In this document: positions 43,596-51,594 of the stretch, one piece after another
Layout of the letters: each line of letters starts with the position of its first letter
Position numbering within the stretch: the first letter of the stretch is position 1
Source: Streptomyces aurantiogriseus
GTDB lineage: Bacteria; Actinomycetota; Actinomycetes; Streptomycetales; Streptomycetaceae
Assembly: GCF_014649375.1 (NCBI RefSeq)
Contig: NZ_BMSX01000006.1
Location: 248,001-312,000, forward strand
Direction of reading: 5' to 3'
DNA length: 64,000 nucleotides
Notes under the pieces: model-generated
Database searches by the model: none
Seen by the model: only the letters and a program-made list of their open reading frames with translations
Told to the model about the DNA's origin: nothing
Position numbers and translations under genes: made by a program

Positions 43596-43616
43596 CTAAC
43601 TTAGGTAAACCTAACC
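43596..43616 (+). promoter_or_regulatory. Iron box (DmdR/IdeR-type operator)
   Basis: TTAGGT-AA-ACCTAA at 43601-43614 is a perfect palindrome matching the core of the actinobacterial iron-box consensus (TTAGGTTAGGCTAACC-like). It lies about 25 bases upstream of the siderophore-interacting protein start, where a repressor would block transcription in iron-replete cells. Confidence 0.85.
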
Positions 43617-43638
43617 AAAGTATCTTGGGAGGCCCGTC

Positions 43639-44484
43639 ATGGCAGAAGGTCCGGCACGCAGGCCGCGGAAGCCCCATTCCGCGCAGGTCGTCCGCACCGA
43701 ACGGCTCACGCCGCACATGCAGCGCGTGGTGCTCGGCGGTGAGGGGCTGGCCGAGTTCACCATCGGCACGTGCACGGACCACTATGTGAAGCTGCTGTTC
43801 GGCGCCGAGGGTGTGACCTACCCGGAGCCCTTCGACCTGGAGCACATCCGGGCCGAGTTCCCGCGAGCTCAGTGGCCCGTGACCCGGACGTACACCGTGC
43901 GCCACTGGGACGCCGAACACCACGAGCTCACGCTGGACTTCGTGCTCCACGGCGACGAGGGTCTCGCCGGTCCGTGGGCCGCGCGGGTCCAGCCGGGCGA
44001 GACCGTCCACTTCATGGGCCCCGGCGGCGCCTACGCCCCCGACCCCGCCGCCGACTGGCACCTGCTGGCCGGCGACGAGAGCGCCCTGCCCGCGATCGCG
44101 GCCGCCCTCGAGTCGCTCCCCGCCGGCGCCGTCGCCCACGCCTTCGTCGAGGTGTCCGGCCCCGAGGAGGAGCAGAAGATCGACTCCGATGTGGAGGTCG
44201 TCTGGTTGCACCGCGGCGACCGGCCCGTCGGCGAGAAGCTCGTCGAGGCCGTGCGCGCGCTCGCGTTCCCCGAGGGCCGCCTGCACGCCTTCGTGCACGG
44301 CGAGGCCGCGGCCGTGAAGGAACTGCGCCGGCTGCTGCGCGTCGAGCACCAGCTCCCGCGCGAGGACCTGTCGATCTCCGGCTACTGGCGGCTCGGCCAC
44401 AACGAGGACGGCTGGCAGGCCTCCAAGCGGGAGTGGAACGCGCGCGTCGAGGCGGAGCAGGAGGGGGCGGCGCCCGCCGCCTGA
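43639..44484 (+). CDS. Siderophore-interacting protein (FAD-dependent ferric-siderophore reductase)
   Basis: A 281-residue ViuB/SIP-type flavoprotein. The FAD-binding beta-barrel contains the R-x-Y-T motif in PVTRTYTVRHWDAE (residues ~78-91) and HGDEGLAGPWAARVQPGETV. The C-terminal NAD(P)H domain shows LLAGDESALPAIAAALESLP and the end motif SGYWRLGHNEDGW. It reduces imported Fe(III)-siderophore in the cytoplasm to release iron. GGGAGG ribosome-binding site eight bases before the ATG. A perfect iron box upstream indicates control by DmdR1/IdeR. Monocistronic: a terminator follows. Confidence 0.94.
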   Translation: MAEGPARRPRKPHSAQVVRTERLTPHMQRVVLGGEGLAEFTIGTCTDHYVKLLFGAEGVTYPEPFDLEHIRAEFPRAQWPVTRTYTVRHWDAEHHELTLDFVLHGDEGLAGPWAARVQPGETVHFMGPGGAYAPDPAADWHLLAGDESALPAIAAALESLPAGAVAHAFVEVSGPEEEQKIDSDVEVVWLHRGDRPVGEKLVEAVRALAFPEGRLHAFVHGEAAAVKELRRLLRVEHQLPREDLSISGYWRLGHNEDGWQASKREWNARVEAEQEGAAPAA

Positions 44485-44495
44485 GCCCGTCGGAA

Positions 44496-44522
44496 GCGGC
44501 CCGCACTCGTGGCGCGGGCCGC
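44496..44522 (+). terminator. Terminator after the siderophore-interacting protein gene
   Basis: A 9-bp stem (GCGGCCCGC at 44496-44504 with 44514-44522) and a 9-base loop, 12 bases past the stop codon. Confidence 0.8.
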
Positions 44523-44826
44523 ACCCCGAGGCTGCCCGCACCGACCGCCGGCACGACCGGAAGGTGCGGATCGCCCTCCCCGCAGCCGCCGCGAGCGCCG
44601 GCAGACCGCCATCCCTCACCAGGACCGCACCCCGCCGGGGCCGCCGGAGAGCGCAGAGCGGCCCGCGACCATCGCCCGGCTCAGAGGCCCGTTCTCCTCA
44701 GCCGGCACCCGCAGGACCGGCGCCCTCTTATTCTCCCTGCCCCTGGACCGCTGGCGCGTCCCCGTCGACGCCCCCGCCTTCCGGTGGCTCGCGGCCCCCG
44801 CCGGGCCGCAGACGGCAGCCGCCTGA
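44509..44826 (+). CDS. Doubtful short open frame in an intergenic gap
   Basis: This is the only open frame with coding-like third-position bias in the 340-base gap between the siderophore gene and the GNAT gene. Its first ~60 residues are Pro/Arg-rich and the GTG start lies inside the preceding terminator, which argues against that start. The last ~40 residues (RRTGALLFSLPLDRWRVPVD onwards) look more protein-like and include a TTA leucine codon at about 44728-44730. It could be a small hypothetical protein, a remnant of a larger gene, or noise. I do not recognise it. Confidence 0.2.
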   Translation: MARAAPRGCPHRPPARPEGADRPPRSRRERRQTAIPHQDRTPPGPPESAERPATIARLRGPFSSAGTRRTGALLFSLPLDRWRVPVDAPAFRWLAAPAGPQTAAA

Positions 44827-44827
44827 C

Positions 44828-45409
44828 TCAGTCGCCCCGCACGCGCGCGTGCAGATGCATGTCGTGCCAGCCGTCGGGGTGGAGGAGAGCGCTGCGCTTG
44901 GTGCCCTCCAGGGCGAAGCCGGTCTTGGTCGCGACGCGGCAGGAGGCGTCGTTGGCGACGGCGTGCAGCAACTCCAGGCGGTGGAAGCCGATCTCGTCGA
45001 GGGCCCAGTGGGCGAGGGCGGTGGTGGCGCGGGCGGCGACGCCCCGGCCGCGGGCAGCCGCCGTCGTCCAGTAGGCGACCTCCGCCACGCCGTCGCCGAG
45101 CGCGATCTCACGCAGTGCCACCCGCCCCAGCACCACGTCGCTCTCCGCGTCGGCGACGGCCCACTGGGCGTTGCGCTCCTCGCCCCAGGCCGCCCGCCAC
45201 TCCTCGATCCAGCCGGCGACCTCCTCCTCGGAGTCGGCGGCCCGGATGTGCCACCGGTGCATCAGCGGATCCTGGAAGGCCGCGTGCACGGCAGGCGCGT
45301 CCTCGGTGCGCCACGGGCGCAGGACCAGCCCGTCGCCGGCGGGGAGCACGGGCTGAGGAATGCGGGAGAGGGCGTCGGCGGGCAGGACGGGGCGGGTGAG
45401 GAAGGGCAT
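44828..45409 (-). CDS. GNAT-family acetyltransferase (RimJ/RimL-like)
   Basis: A 193-residue protein with the RimJ/RimL order: GLVLRPWRTEDAPAVHAAFQ, DSEEEVAGWIEEWRAAWG, ALREIALGDGVAEVAYWTTA and the acetyl-CoA loop ARGRGVAARATTALAHWALD, followed by LELLHAVANDASCRVATKTG and FALEGTKRSALLHPDGWHDM. These enzymes acetylate N-termini of proteins or small amines; the target is unknown. ATG at 45409 is chosen because AGGA lies eight bases upstream; another ATG three codons earlier lacks that spacing. Divergent from the pseudouridine synthase gene with about 70 bases between. Confidence 0.88.
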   Translation of the reverse strand: MPFLTRPVLPADALSRIPQPVLPAGDGLVLRPWRTEDAPAVHAAFQDPLMHRWHIRAADSEEEVAGWIEEWRAAWGEERNAQWAVADAESDVVLGRVALREIALGDGVAEVAYWTTAAARGRGVAARATTALAHWALDEIGFHRLELLHAVANDASCRVATKTGFALEGTKRSALLHPDGWHDMHLHARVRGD

Positions 45410-45476
45410 GATCGACATCCTGCCCGTCGGGATCGGCGTGTCCAACGGGTTTTCGCGTCCCCGTACGCTGGAGCCG

Positions 45477-46430
45477 ATGAGACGCCGTACCCCTCCCCCG
45501 CCCTCGCCCCTCCCGCAGCGTGACGGGGTCGATCCGGTCCGGGTGCGGCTGCCGGGCCAGGGACACTGGGCGACCGTGCGCGAGCACCTGGTGGAGCGGT
45601 TCGGCGCGGCGCGGACCGGGATCGTCGACGGCATGTTCGCGACGGGCGGGATCGTCGGGGCCGACGGACGGGCGGTGGCGCCGAACACGGCGTACGCACC
45701 GGGGATGTTCGTGTGGTTCCACCGGGACCTGCCCGCCGAGGAGCCGGTGCCGTTCTCACTGGAGATCGTGTACCGCGACGATCACCTCGTCGTCGCCGAC
45801 AAGCCGCACTTCCTCGCCACCACCCCGCGCGGCAGCCATGTCACCGAGACCGCGCTGGCGCGGCTGCGGCGTGAGCTGGGCCTTCCCACGCTCAGCGCCG
45901 CGCACCGTCTCGACCGGCTCACCGCCGGACTGGTGCTGTTCACGGTGCGCCCCGAGGAACGCGGCGCCTACCAGACCCTGTTCCGCGACCGCCGGGTGCA
46001 CAAGGTGTACGAGGCCGTCGCCCCGTACGACCCCACGCTCGCCCTGCCGACGACCGTGCGCAGCCGGATCCTGAAGGAGCGCGGGACGCTCGCCGCCCGG
46101 GAGGTGCCGGGCGAGCCGAACGCCGTCAGCCACGTCGAGCTGATCGAGCACCGGCCGGACGGGCTCGCCCGCTACCTGCTGACCCCGCGGACCGGGCAGA
46201 CCCATCAGCTCCGCGTGCACATGAACGCGCTCGGGATCCCGATCCTCGGCGATCCCCTCTACCCCGAGGTGACCGCCCCCGTGCCGGCCGGTGACTTCCG
46301 GCGCCCGCTGCAACTGCTGGCGCGGGAGCTGGAGTTCACCGATCCGGTCACCGGGGCGGCCCACCGGTTGCGGAGCGGGCGGACGCTGGGCGCCTGGTCG
46401 TCGTACGACGACTGGGACGGCGGTCAGTAG
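45477..46430 (+). CDS. RluA-family pseudouridine synthase
   Basis: A 317-residue enzyme. The catalytic motif AAHRLDRLTAGLVLFTVRPE holds the nucleophilic Asp (about residue 143). VYRDDHLVVADKPHFLATTP precedes it and YLLTPRTGQTHQLRVHMNAL with GIPILGDPLYPE follows, all standard for RluA. It isomerises uridine to pseudouridine in 23S rRNA or tRNA. The N-terminal ~70 residues (VREHLVERFG...) look like a weak S4-type region. ATG at 45477 is preceded by GGAG at short spacing and a TACGCT box seven bases further, so a leaderless transcript is possible. The 3' end overlaps the rarE-like gene by seven bases tail to tail. Confidence 0.9.
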   Translation: MRRRTPPPPSPLPQRDGVDPVRVRLPGQGHWATVREHLVERFGAARTGIVDGMFATGGIVGADGRAVAPNTAYAPGMFVWFHRDLPAEEPVPFSLEIVYRDDHLVVADKPHFLATTPRGSHVTETALARLRRELGLPTLSAAHRLDRLTAGLVLFTVRPEERGAYQTLFRDRRVHKVYEAVAPYDPTLALPTTVRSRILKERGTLAAREVPGEPNAVSHVELIEHRPDGLARYLLTPRTGQTHQLRVHMNALGIPILGDPLYPEVTAPVPAGDFRRPLQLLARELEFTDPVTGAAHRLRSGRTLGAWSSYDDWDGGQ

Positions 46431-47965
46431 CCGCGCCACCAGGCCAGGAAGCGGCGCCAGGCAGGGGGCCTGCGGGTCGGTTCCGGGGCCGGGGCGGGAG
46501 CCGGTGCCGGAGCGGGCGCGGCGTCGGGCATGGCCGTCGGCCTAGGCCCGGAGGCGAGCGGCGCGAAGGTGGTCGATCCGGGCGCGGCCGGCGCGGGAGT
46601 CGTCCTCGGCGTGGAGTCGAGGTTGATCGGCATGGCCGGCCGCGACGGCGGGACCAGGCCGTGGCTCGGCTTGGAGACGATCTCCTGCTGGGCCTTCGGC
46701 GCGAACCGGACCGGCAGCGCCACCAGGTGCCGGGAGGCGATCGACGTCGTCCAGCGCAGGTCCTCCTCGTCGCAGTCGAGCTCGATGTCCGGCAGCCGCA
46801 TCAGCAGCGCGTCGACGCCGACGTCGGCGATGGCGCGGCCGATGTCCTGGCCGGGGCACTCGTGCGGACCGCCGCCGAAAGCGAGGTGGGAGCGGTTGCC
46901 CTGCATGTTGGCGGACAGGTCGGGGCGCACCCGTGGGTCGACGTTGGCCGGCGCGGGTGCGAAGAGAAGGCCGTCGCCCTTGCGGATGCGCTGACCGCCC
47001 AGCTCCGTCTCCTGCTTGGCGAAGTAGCCGAGAATCGCGCTGAACGGCGGCTCGTCCCACAGGGACTGCTCGACCGCCTCCGGCACCGTCATCTGCCCGC
47101 CGTTGAGCTGGGCGACGAAACGCGGGTCGGTGAGGACCATGCGCAGCGCGTTGGAGAGCAGGTTGACCGTGGCCTCGTAGGCGGCGAAGAGCACGAGGCG
47201 CAGGTGTTCGCGCACCTCGTCGTCGGTCAGTCCCGCCGGGTCGTTGATGAGATGGCTGGCGAAGTCCTCGGTGGGCTGGGCACGGCGGCGGGCGGTGAGC
47301 CGGGTCAGCGCCTCCACGACGTAGGAGTGGCTGGCGATCGCGGTCTCGGTGCCCTTGAGCGCGTCGCGGGCGGCCTGGACCAGCCGGTCGTCGTACTCCT
47401 CGGGCATACCGAGGATGTGGCACATCACGGCCATCGGGAGGTGCTCGGCGAACTGGCCGACCAGCTCGGCCTCGCCCGACTCGCAGAAGCGGTTGACCAG
47501 GCGCTGGCTGGATCGGTAGATGTACCGGCGCAGACTGCGGTCGTCGATGGTCGCCATGGCCGCGGTGACCGCGCCGCGCAGCCGCTTGTGCTCGTCGCCC
47601 TCGGCGTGCGAGCAGATCGGCTGCCAGGCGATGTGCGGCATCAGCGGGTGGTCGGGCTTGACCGCGCCCTCCAGCAGCGGGGTCCAGACGCGGCTGTCCC
47701 GGGTGAAGTGCGAGGGCGTGCGCACCATGCGCAGGTTCTCGGCGTGTCCGAGGACCACCCACATCGGTACGTCGTCGTGGAGGAGCACGGGCGCCACCGG
47801 GCCGTGCTCCTCGCGGAGTTGCTCGTAGAGGGCACCCAGGTCTTCCGCGCCGGGGCCGTAGAGCCGGCGCAGTCCGCCGGGGCCGCGGCCGTGCGCGGGG
47901 CAGCCGGGGGGCGGATCGAGGGCGAGGTCGTGCGGGCCGGTCGTCGTGGAGTGTTCAGGCGTCAC
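46424..47965 (-). CDS. rarE: Conservon cytochrome P450 (RarE-like) lacking the ExxR arginine
   Basis: A 513-residue P450. The heme-ligand loop is LAFGGGPHECPGQDIG with Cys370. The I-helix reads LVLFAAYEATVNLLSN (Thr266 in the usual place). The K-helix reads AVEQSLWDEPPF (Glu299-Gln-Ser-Leu302-Trp303), so the normally invariant arginine of ExxR is Leu. The same EQSLW sequence is known from CYP157 enzymes of Streptomyces; CYP156 is the family I recall for the cvn9 P450. The C-terminal ~90 residues are a Pro/Ala-rich extension ending in a basic aromatic patch (AWRRFLAWWRGY). Last gene of the rarABCDE cluster, 50 bases after rarD. GTG at 47965 follows GGAG. Confidence 0.9.
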   Translation of the reverse strand: MTPEHSTTTGPHDLALDPPPGCPAHGRGPGGLRRLYGPGAEDLGALYEQLREEHGPVAPVLLHDDVPMWVVLGHAENLRMVRTPSHFTRDSRVWTPLLEGAVKPDHPLMPHIAWQPICSHAEGDEHKRLRGAVTAAMATIDDRSLRRYIYRSSQRLVNRFCESGEAELVGQFAEHLPMAVMCHILGMPEEYDDRLVQAARDALKGTETAIASHSYVVEALTRLTARRRAQPTEDFASHLINDPAGLTDDEVREHLRLVLFAAYEATVNLLSNALRMVLTDPRFVAQLNGGQMTVPEAVEQSLWDEPPFSAILGYFAKQETELGGQRIRKGDGLLFAPAPANVDPRVRPDLSANMQGNRSHLAFGGGPHECPGQDIGRAIADVGVDALLMRLPDIELDCDEEDLRWTTSIASRHLVALPVRFAPKAQQEIVSKPSHGLVPPSRPAMPINLDSTPRTTPAPAAPGSTTFAPLASGPRPTAMPDAAPAPAPAPAPAPEPTRRPPAWRRFLAWWRGY

Positions 47966-48015
47966 AGGGGGTCGCTCCGAAACTGTGGGGAATCGCGGGT
48001 CGGGGGTGGGCGGGG

Positions 48016-48636
48016 TCAGGTGCGGCTGCGGCTGAGCGCCAGGGCGTGCAGGAAGCGCATCAGGGTCATCAGCACGTCGCGGCTGGAGGCCCGGCGGCGC
48101 ACGTCGCACTCGACGATCGGGACCTCGGGCTGCAGATCGAGGGCGGCGCGCAGGTCCTCGACGGGGTAACGGGGACCGTCGGGGAAGGTGTTGACGGCGA
48201 CCACGAAGGGCACGCCGCGCTCCTCCAGCCGTCCCATGACCTCGAAGCTGACCTCGAGACGGCGGGTGTCGACCAGGACGACGGCGCCCAGCGCGCCCTC
48301 GAACAGGCCGTTCCACAGGAACCAGAAGCGTTCCTGGCCGGGTGTGCCGAAGAGATAGAGCACAACCTGGTCGGAGATGCGGATGCGGCCGAAGTCCATC
48401 GCCACCGTGGTGGCGGTCTTGGACTCGGAGCCGTAGTTGTCGTCGACCCCGATCCCGGCCTGCGTCATGGTCTCCTCGGTGGTCAGCGGTCTGATCTCGC
48501 TGACCGAGCCGACCATGGTCGTCTTGCCGACGCCGAAGCCGCCCACGATGACGATCTTGGCTGCCGCCGTGGTGGTGTGCGGCAGATGATCCTCGGACCG
48601 GGGCCCGGGGATCGTGTCAGAGCCTTTGAAGTCCAT
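48016..48636 (-). CDS. rarD: Conservon small GTPase (RarD/CvnD)
   Basis: A 206-residue Ras-like GTPase of the prokaryotic MglA-related CvnD class. The P-loop is VGGFGVGKTTMVGSVSE, and the switch II equivalent is YLFGTPGQERFWFLWNG (GTPGQ instead of DTAGQ). The guanine-specificity motif NKxD is represented by VNTFPDGP, a normal CvnD variant. It probably cycles at the membrane under control of the RarA-B-C complex. It starts 20 bases inside the 3' end of rarC. In S. coelicolor the rar (cvn9) genes influence aerial mycelium formation and antibiotic production. Confidence 0.93.
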   Translation of the reverse strand: MDFKGSDTIPGPRSEDHLPHTTTAAAKIVIVGGFGVGKTTMVGSVSEIRPLTTEETMTQAGIGVDDNYGSESKTATTVAMDFGRIRISDQVVLYLFGTPGQERFWFLWNGLFEGALGAVVLVDTRRLEVSFEVMGRLEERGVPFVVAVNTFPDGPRYPVEDLRAALDLQPEVPIVECDVRRRASSRDVLMTLMRFLHALALSRSRT

Positions 48637-49009
48637 GCATCACCGCTTCGAGGAGGGACCGGTCGGGGATCTTCTGCCGAACGATCGGGGCGCGCGCCTG
48701 CACGAGATCGGCCGCCAGCATCTCGGTGAGCAGCACCGTCATCACGCTGAACGGCAGGCTGAGATAGGCCGAGATCTCGGCCACCGACAGCGGGGCCCGG
48801 CACATCCGCAGCACCGCGGTCTGCTCCGGCGTCGCGGACGAGGGTGGTTCGGCGCGCGCCACGATCAATGTCACCAGGTCGAGGGGCGCGCGCTCGCCGT
48901 CCGCGCCCGAGATGACGTACAGCCGCTCGACGTCCTTGCCGTCCTCTTGCGGGGGCCCCTCGGGCGGCTCCGGCACAGGTTGACGCCGCTGGCGTTGCGG
49001 AGGCGTCAT
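48617..49009 (-). CDS. rarC: Conservon DUF742 protein (RarC/CvnC)
   Basis: A 130-residue protein. A Pro/Gln-rich N-terminus is followed by the DUF742 winged-helix-like domain: VERLYVISGADGERAPLDLV, TLIVARAEP, CRAPLSVAEISAYLSLPFSV and DRSLLEAVMHGLQRL. CvnC proteins belong to the signalling complex with CvnA, CvnB and CvnD. Its ATG overlaps the stop of rarB by four bases (ATGA at 49009-49006) and its end overlaps rarD by 20 bases, so the genes are translationally linked. Confidence 0.93.
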   Translation of the reverse strand: MTPPQRQRRQPVPEPPEGPPQEDGKDVERLYVISGADGERAPLDLVTLIVARAEPPSSATPEQTAVLRMCRAPLSVAEISAYLSLPFSVMTVLLTEMLAADLVQARAPIVRQKIPDRSLLEAVMHGLQRL

Positions 49010-49413
49010 ACGCTCTGCCCGTTGCGCCGGGGCGGGGTGGTCAGATGGGCGCCGATGCGCACGACGAGATCGCGCATCATGCCGCTCATCCGGCCGGCCT
49101 CGCAGCGCACGTCGGCGAGTACCGCGAGGTAGGCGTTGGGGCCGGCGGACATCATGTAGAAGTAGCCGTCGTTCAGCTCGATGACGACCAGCTTCATCTC
49201 GCCGTCGCTGGAGTGGAACTCCTGGGCAACGGCGGTGGCCAGGCTCTGCAGGCCCGCGCAGGCGGCGGCCACCCGGTCCGCGGCGTCGGGGTCACCGGCG
49301 TAGCGGGCGATGCGCAGTCCGTCGGCCGACAGCACCACGATCATCTCGATGCCCGGAACTCCGTCGTAGAGCTCCTTGAGCAGCCAGTCGAAGTTGGCGC
49401 GCTGCTGGATCAC
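49006..49413 (-). CDS. rarB: Conservon roadblock/LC7 protein (RarB/CvnB)
   Basis: A 135-residue protein of the roadblock/LC7 fold: MIQQRANFDWLLKELYDGVP, GIEMIVVLSADGLRIARYAG, AAACAGLQSLATAVAQEFHS and GYFYMMSAGPNAYLAVLADV. Roadblock proteins act with Ras-like GTPases, as MglB does with MglA, so RarB is the likely modulator of RarD. GTG at 49413 overlaps the rarA stop by four bases (GTGA). Confidence 0.94.
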   Translation of the reverse strand: MIQQRANFDWLLKELYDGVPGIEMIVVLSADGLRIARYAGDPDAADRVAAACAGLQSLATAVAQEFHSSDGEMKLVVIELNDGYFYMMSAGPNAYLAVLADVRCEAGRMSGMMRDLVVRIGAHLTTPPRRNGQSV

Positions 49414-51044
49414 TTGAGGTCCCCCTCGTCGTCGGCCTCGTTCTTGGCCTTGTCTTCGATCAGGTGCAGATATGCGGTGGGGTTGCGGAGGAAGTCGGTG
49501 GGGTGGACGTCCGGGGGCATGTCCTTCTTGAGGCCCTCCCAGAAGGCCTCGAAGTGCACTCCGGGCTCCGCCCCCTTCCTCTTGGGCTCGGGCTCCGGCC
49601 GGGCCTGTGCGAACGGGTCCGGCCTGCCCTCGCGCTCGGCGGCCTCGGCGGCGGCCTGGGCGGCGTACGCCTCGCGATAGATCTGGCTGATGGGGACGGT
49701 CGCCTTGCTGCGGCGCTGGGGCAGGCCCTTGTCGGTCCACTCGGTGATCTCGGGCACCTCGTCGTCCAGCGACACGCCGACAGGGATGCGTGGGTTGGTG
49801 GGGCGGCGCTTCTTGGGCGGGCGCTTGGGGCCCTCCCCGATGGTCGCGAGGTCGATCTGGGGTACGGCGGTGGCGCCGATGCCGTGGGCGAAGCCGGGGG
49901 CCGGCTCGGAGGTGAGCATCTCGCTCGGCACGACGAGCACGGCACGGACGCCGCCGTACGCGGAGGTGCGCAGCGACACCTGCAGGTTGAACGACTTGCA
50001 CAGGCGGCCGACGACCGCCAGGCCCAGGCGCGGGGTGCCGCCGACGTCCTGGATGTCGACGCCGCGCTTGGCCAGTTCCAGCATGCGCTCGGCCTTGGCG
50101 CGGGCCTCCTCGCTGAGGCTGACGCCGGCGTCCTCGATCTCGATCGCGATGCCGGTCTGCACCTCGACGGCGTTGACGTGGACCTTGCTCTGCGGCGGCG
50201 AGTAGCGGGTGGCGTTGTCGAGGAGTTCCGCGGCCGCGTGGATGAGCGGCTCGACGGAGAGGCCGTCGATGTTGACCTTGGCGATGGAGTCCAGCTGGAT
50301 GCGCCGGTACTCGAGGATGCGGGACATGGCGCCGCGCAGCACGCTGTACAGCGGTACCGGCCGGGGCCAGTTGCGGCCGGGCCGGCCGCCACCGAGCACT
50401 CCGATGGAGTCGGCGAGACGGCCGATCAGGGCGTTGCCGTGGTCGATGCGCAGGAGGTCGTCGAAGACCTCGGGGTTACGGCCGTGGTCCTCCTCCATCT
50501 CCCGGAGCTCGGCGGCCTGTTGGTGGACGATGGCCTGGACGCGCCGGGCGATGCTGACGAACGAGCGCTGGGCGGAGTCGCGCAGGGCCTCCTCGTGGTC
50601 GACGATGTCGAGGATCTTCTTGACCACCTTGCGCTGCCCGTCGCCGAGCTCGTTGAAGGCGGGATCGACCTCCGCGAAGTGGATCATCACCTCGCCGGGG
50701 GAACCCCCGGCGCGCAGCCACTCCACCGCCTGGGGCACGAAGTACTCGGCGACCTGGACGTTCTGTTCCTCGTGGACGGAGACCTGCCGCTCCAGGTACG
50801 CGACGCGCCGGCCCGTCTCCTCGCGCAGTTCCCGCAGTCGCCTGCCGCGGCGCACCGACTCGGTCCCGGCGGCGATCACCAGGAGGGTGGCGACGGCTCC
50901 GCTGACGCCGACGGCGAGTCGGGCCGACGGCGCCACGAGGGCGACGGCGGCTCCGGTCGCCGCGGCCATCATTATCGCCGGCAGCAACAGCAAGCGTGCG
51001 TATGCCAGTTCACGGCGGCCGGGTGGGGACTGAACACTCACCAT
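49410..51044 (-). CDS. rarA: Conservon sensor-histidine-kinase-like protein (RarA/CvnA)
   Basis: A 544-residue membrane protein. Two close membrane spans (residues ~17-60, ARLLLLPAIMMAAATGAAVAL and VGVSGAVATLLVIAAGTES) have almost no external loop, so sensing may be in the membrane or by partners. A coiled-coil region and helical dimerisation domain follow (SFVSIARRVQAIVHQQAAEL). The HATPase has N-box LIHAAAELLDNATRYSPPQS, G1 IEIEDAGVSLSEE and G2 GTPRLGLAVVGRLCKSFNLQ. The C-terminal ~150 residues are charged and Pro-rich. It heads the five-gene conservon. ATG at 51044 follows GAGGGTG by six bases. Membership of cvn9 is by order and by S. coelicolor recollection. Confidence 0.93.
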   Translation of the reverse strand: MVSVQSPPGRRELAYARLLLLPAIMMAAATGAAVALVAPSARLAVGVSGAVATLLVIAAGTESVRRGRRLRELREETGRRVAYLERQVSVHEEQNVQVAEYFVPQAVEWLRAGGSPGEVMIHFAEVDPAFNELGDGQRKVVKKILDIVDHEEALRDSAQRSFVSIARRVQAIVHQQAAELREMEEDHGRNPEVFDDLLRIDHGNALIGRLADSIGVLGGGRPGRNWPRPVPLYSVLRGAMSRILEYRRIQLDSIAKVNIDGLSVEPLIHAAAELLDNATRYSPPQSKVHVNAVEVQTGIAIEIEDAGVSLSEEARAKAERMLELAKRGVDIQDVGGTPRLGLAVVGRLCKSFNLQVSLRTSAYGGVRAVLVVPSEMLTSEPAPGFAHGIGATAVPQIDLATIGEGPKRPPKKRRPTNPRIPVGVSLDDEVPEITEWTDKGLPQRRSKATVPISQIYREAYAAQAAAEAAEREGRPDPFAQARPEPEPKRKGAEPGVHFEAFWEGLKKDMPPDVHPTDFLRNPTAYLHLIEDKAKNEADDEGDLK

Positions 51045-51424
51045 ATGGGCACCCTCTGTAGGGACGTGTCGGCAGCTTCGGAATATGTGGGAACAAGCGC
51101 ACGAATTCACCTCAACTCGGTGCGCCGCGGGCGAGCTTAGTCCGACCGGATCATCGCCGTGTCATATTCGGCAACCGCCTGAAACCGGGCCGGTACCTGG
51201 AGTAGCCTCGGCCGTTTTGCACGCTCGGAATTCGTTCACACACCGTGTGTAACGACGTATGAGCATACGAAGGACCTCACCCGTACGGGTGAACCGAGCG
51301 GCGTGAAGCTGCCGTCAGGCGCCCGCGACACGCAGGGCCGCGCCGACGGCGGACTCACCCTTGGCGAGCGCGCCGCCCGCGGCCGGCGCGGCGACCAACT
51401 GCCGGGAGGCATCCTTGAGTTCGG

Positions 51425-51457
51425 CAGCGCACGGCCTTTTCGTGGCCGTGCGCTGCA
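51425..51457. terminator. Perfect 13-bp hairpin in the rarA–helicase gap
   Basis: GCAGCGCACGGCC at 51425-51437 pairs exactly with 51445-51457 around a TTTTCGT loop. It is about 140 bases downstream of the helicase stop on the minus strand and 380 bases upstream of rarA. The 550-base gap (51045-51594) shows no convincing gene. Confidence 0.7.
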
Positions 51458-51552
51458 CCGCGGCGGGCAGCTTTGTCGACAAGGCGCCCGCGGAAGCCGG
51501 CGCGGGCCTGGACCCGGTGCGCCGGCTGTGTTCAGGTGCGGCTGTGCCGCGT

Positions 51553-51582
51553 GGGCGCGGGCCACCACACAGCCCCGCGCCC
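51553..51582 (-). terminator. Terminator immediately after the helicase gene
   Basis: A 9-bp G/C stem (51553-51561 with 51574-51582) and 12-base loop begin 12 bases beyond the helicase stop codon on the minus strand. Confidence 0.7.
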
Positions 51583-51594
51583 GCCGACGATCCG

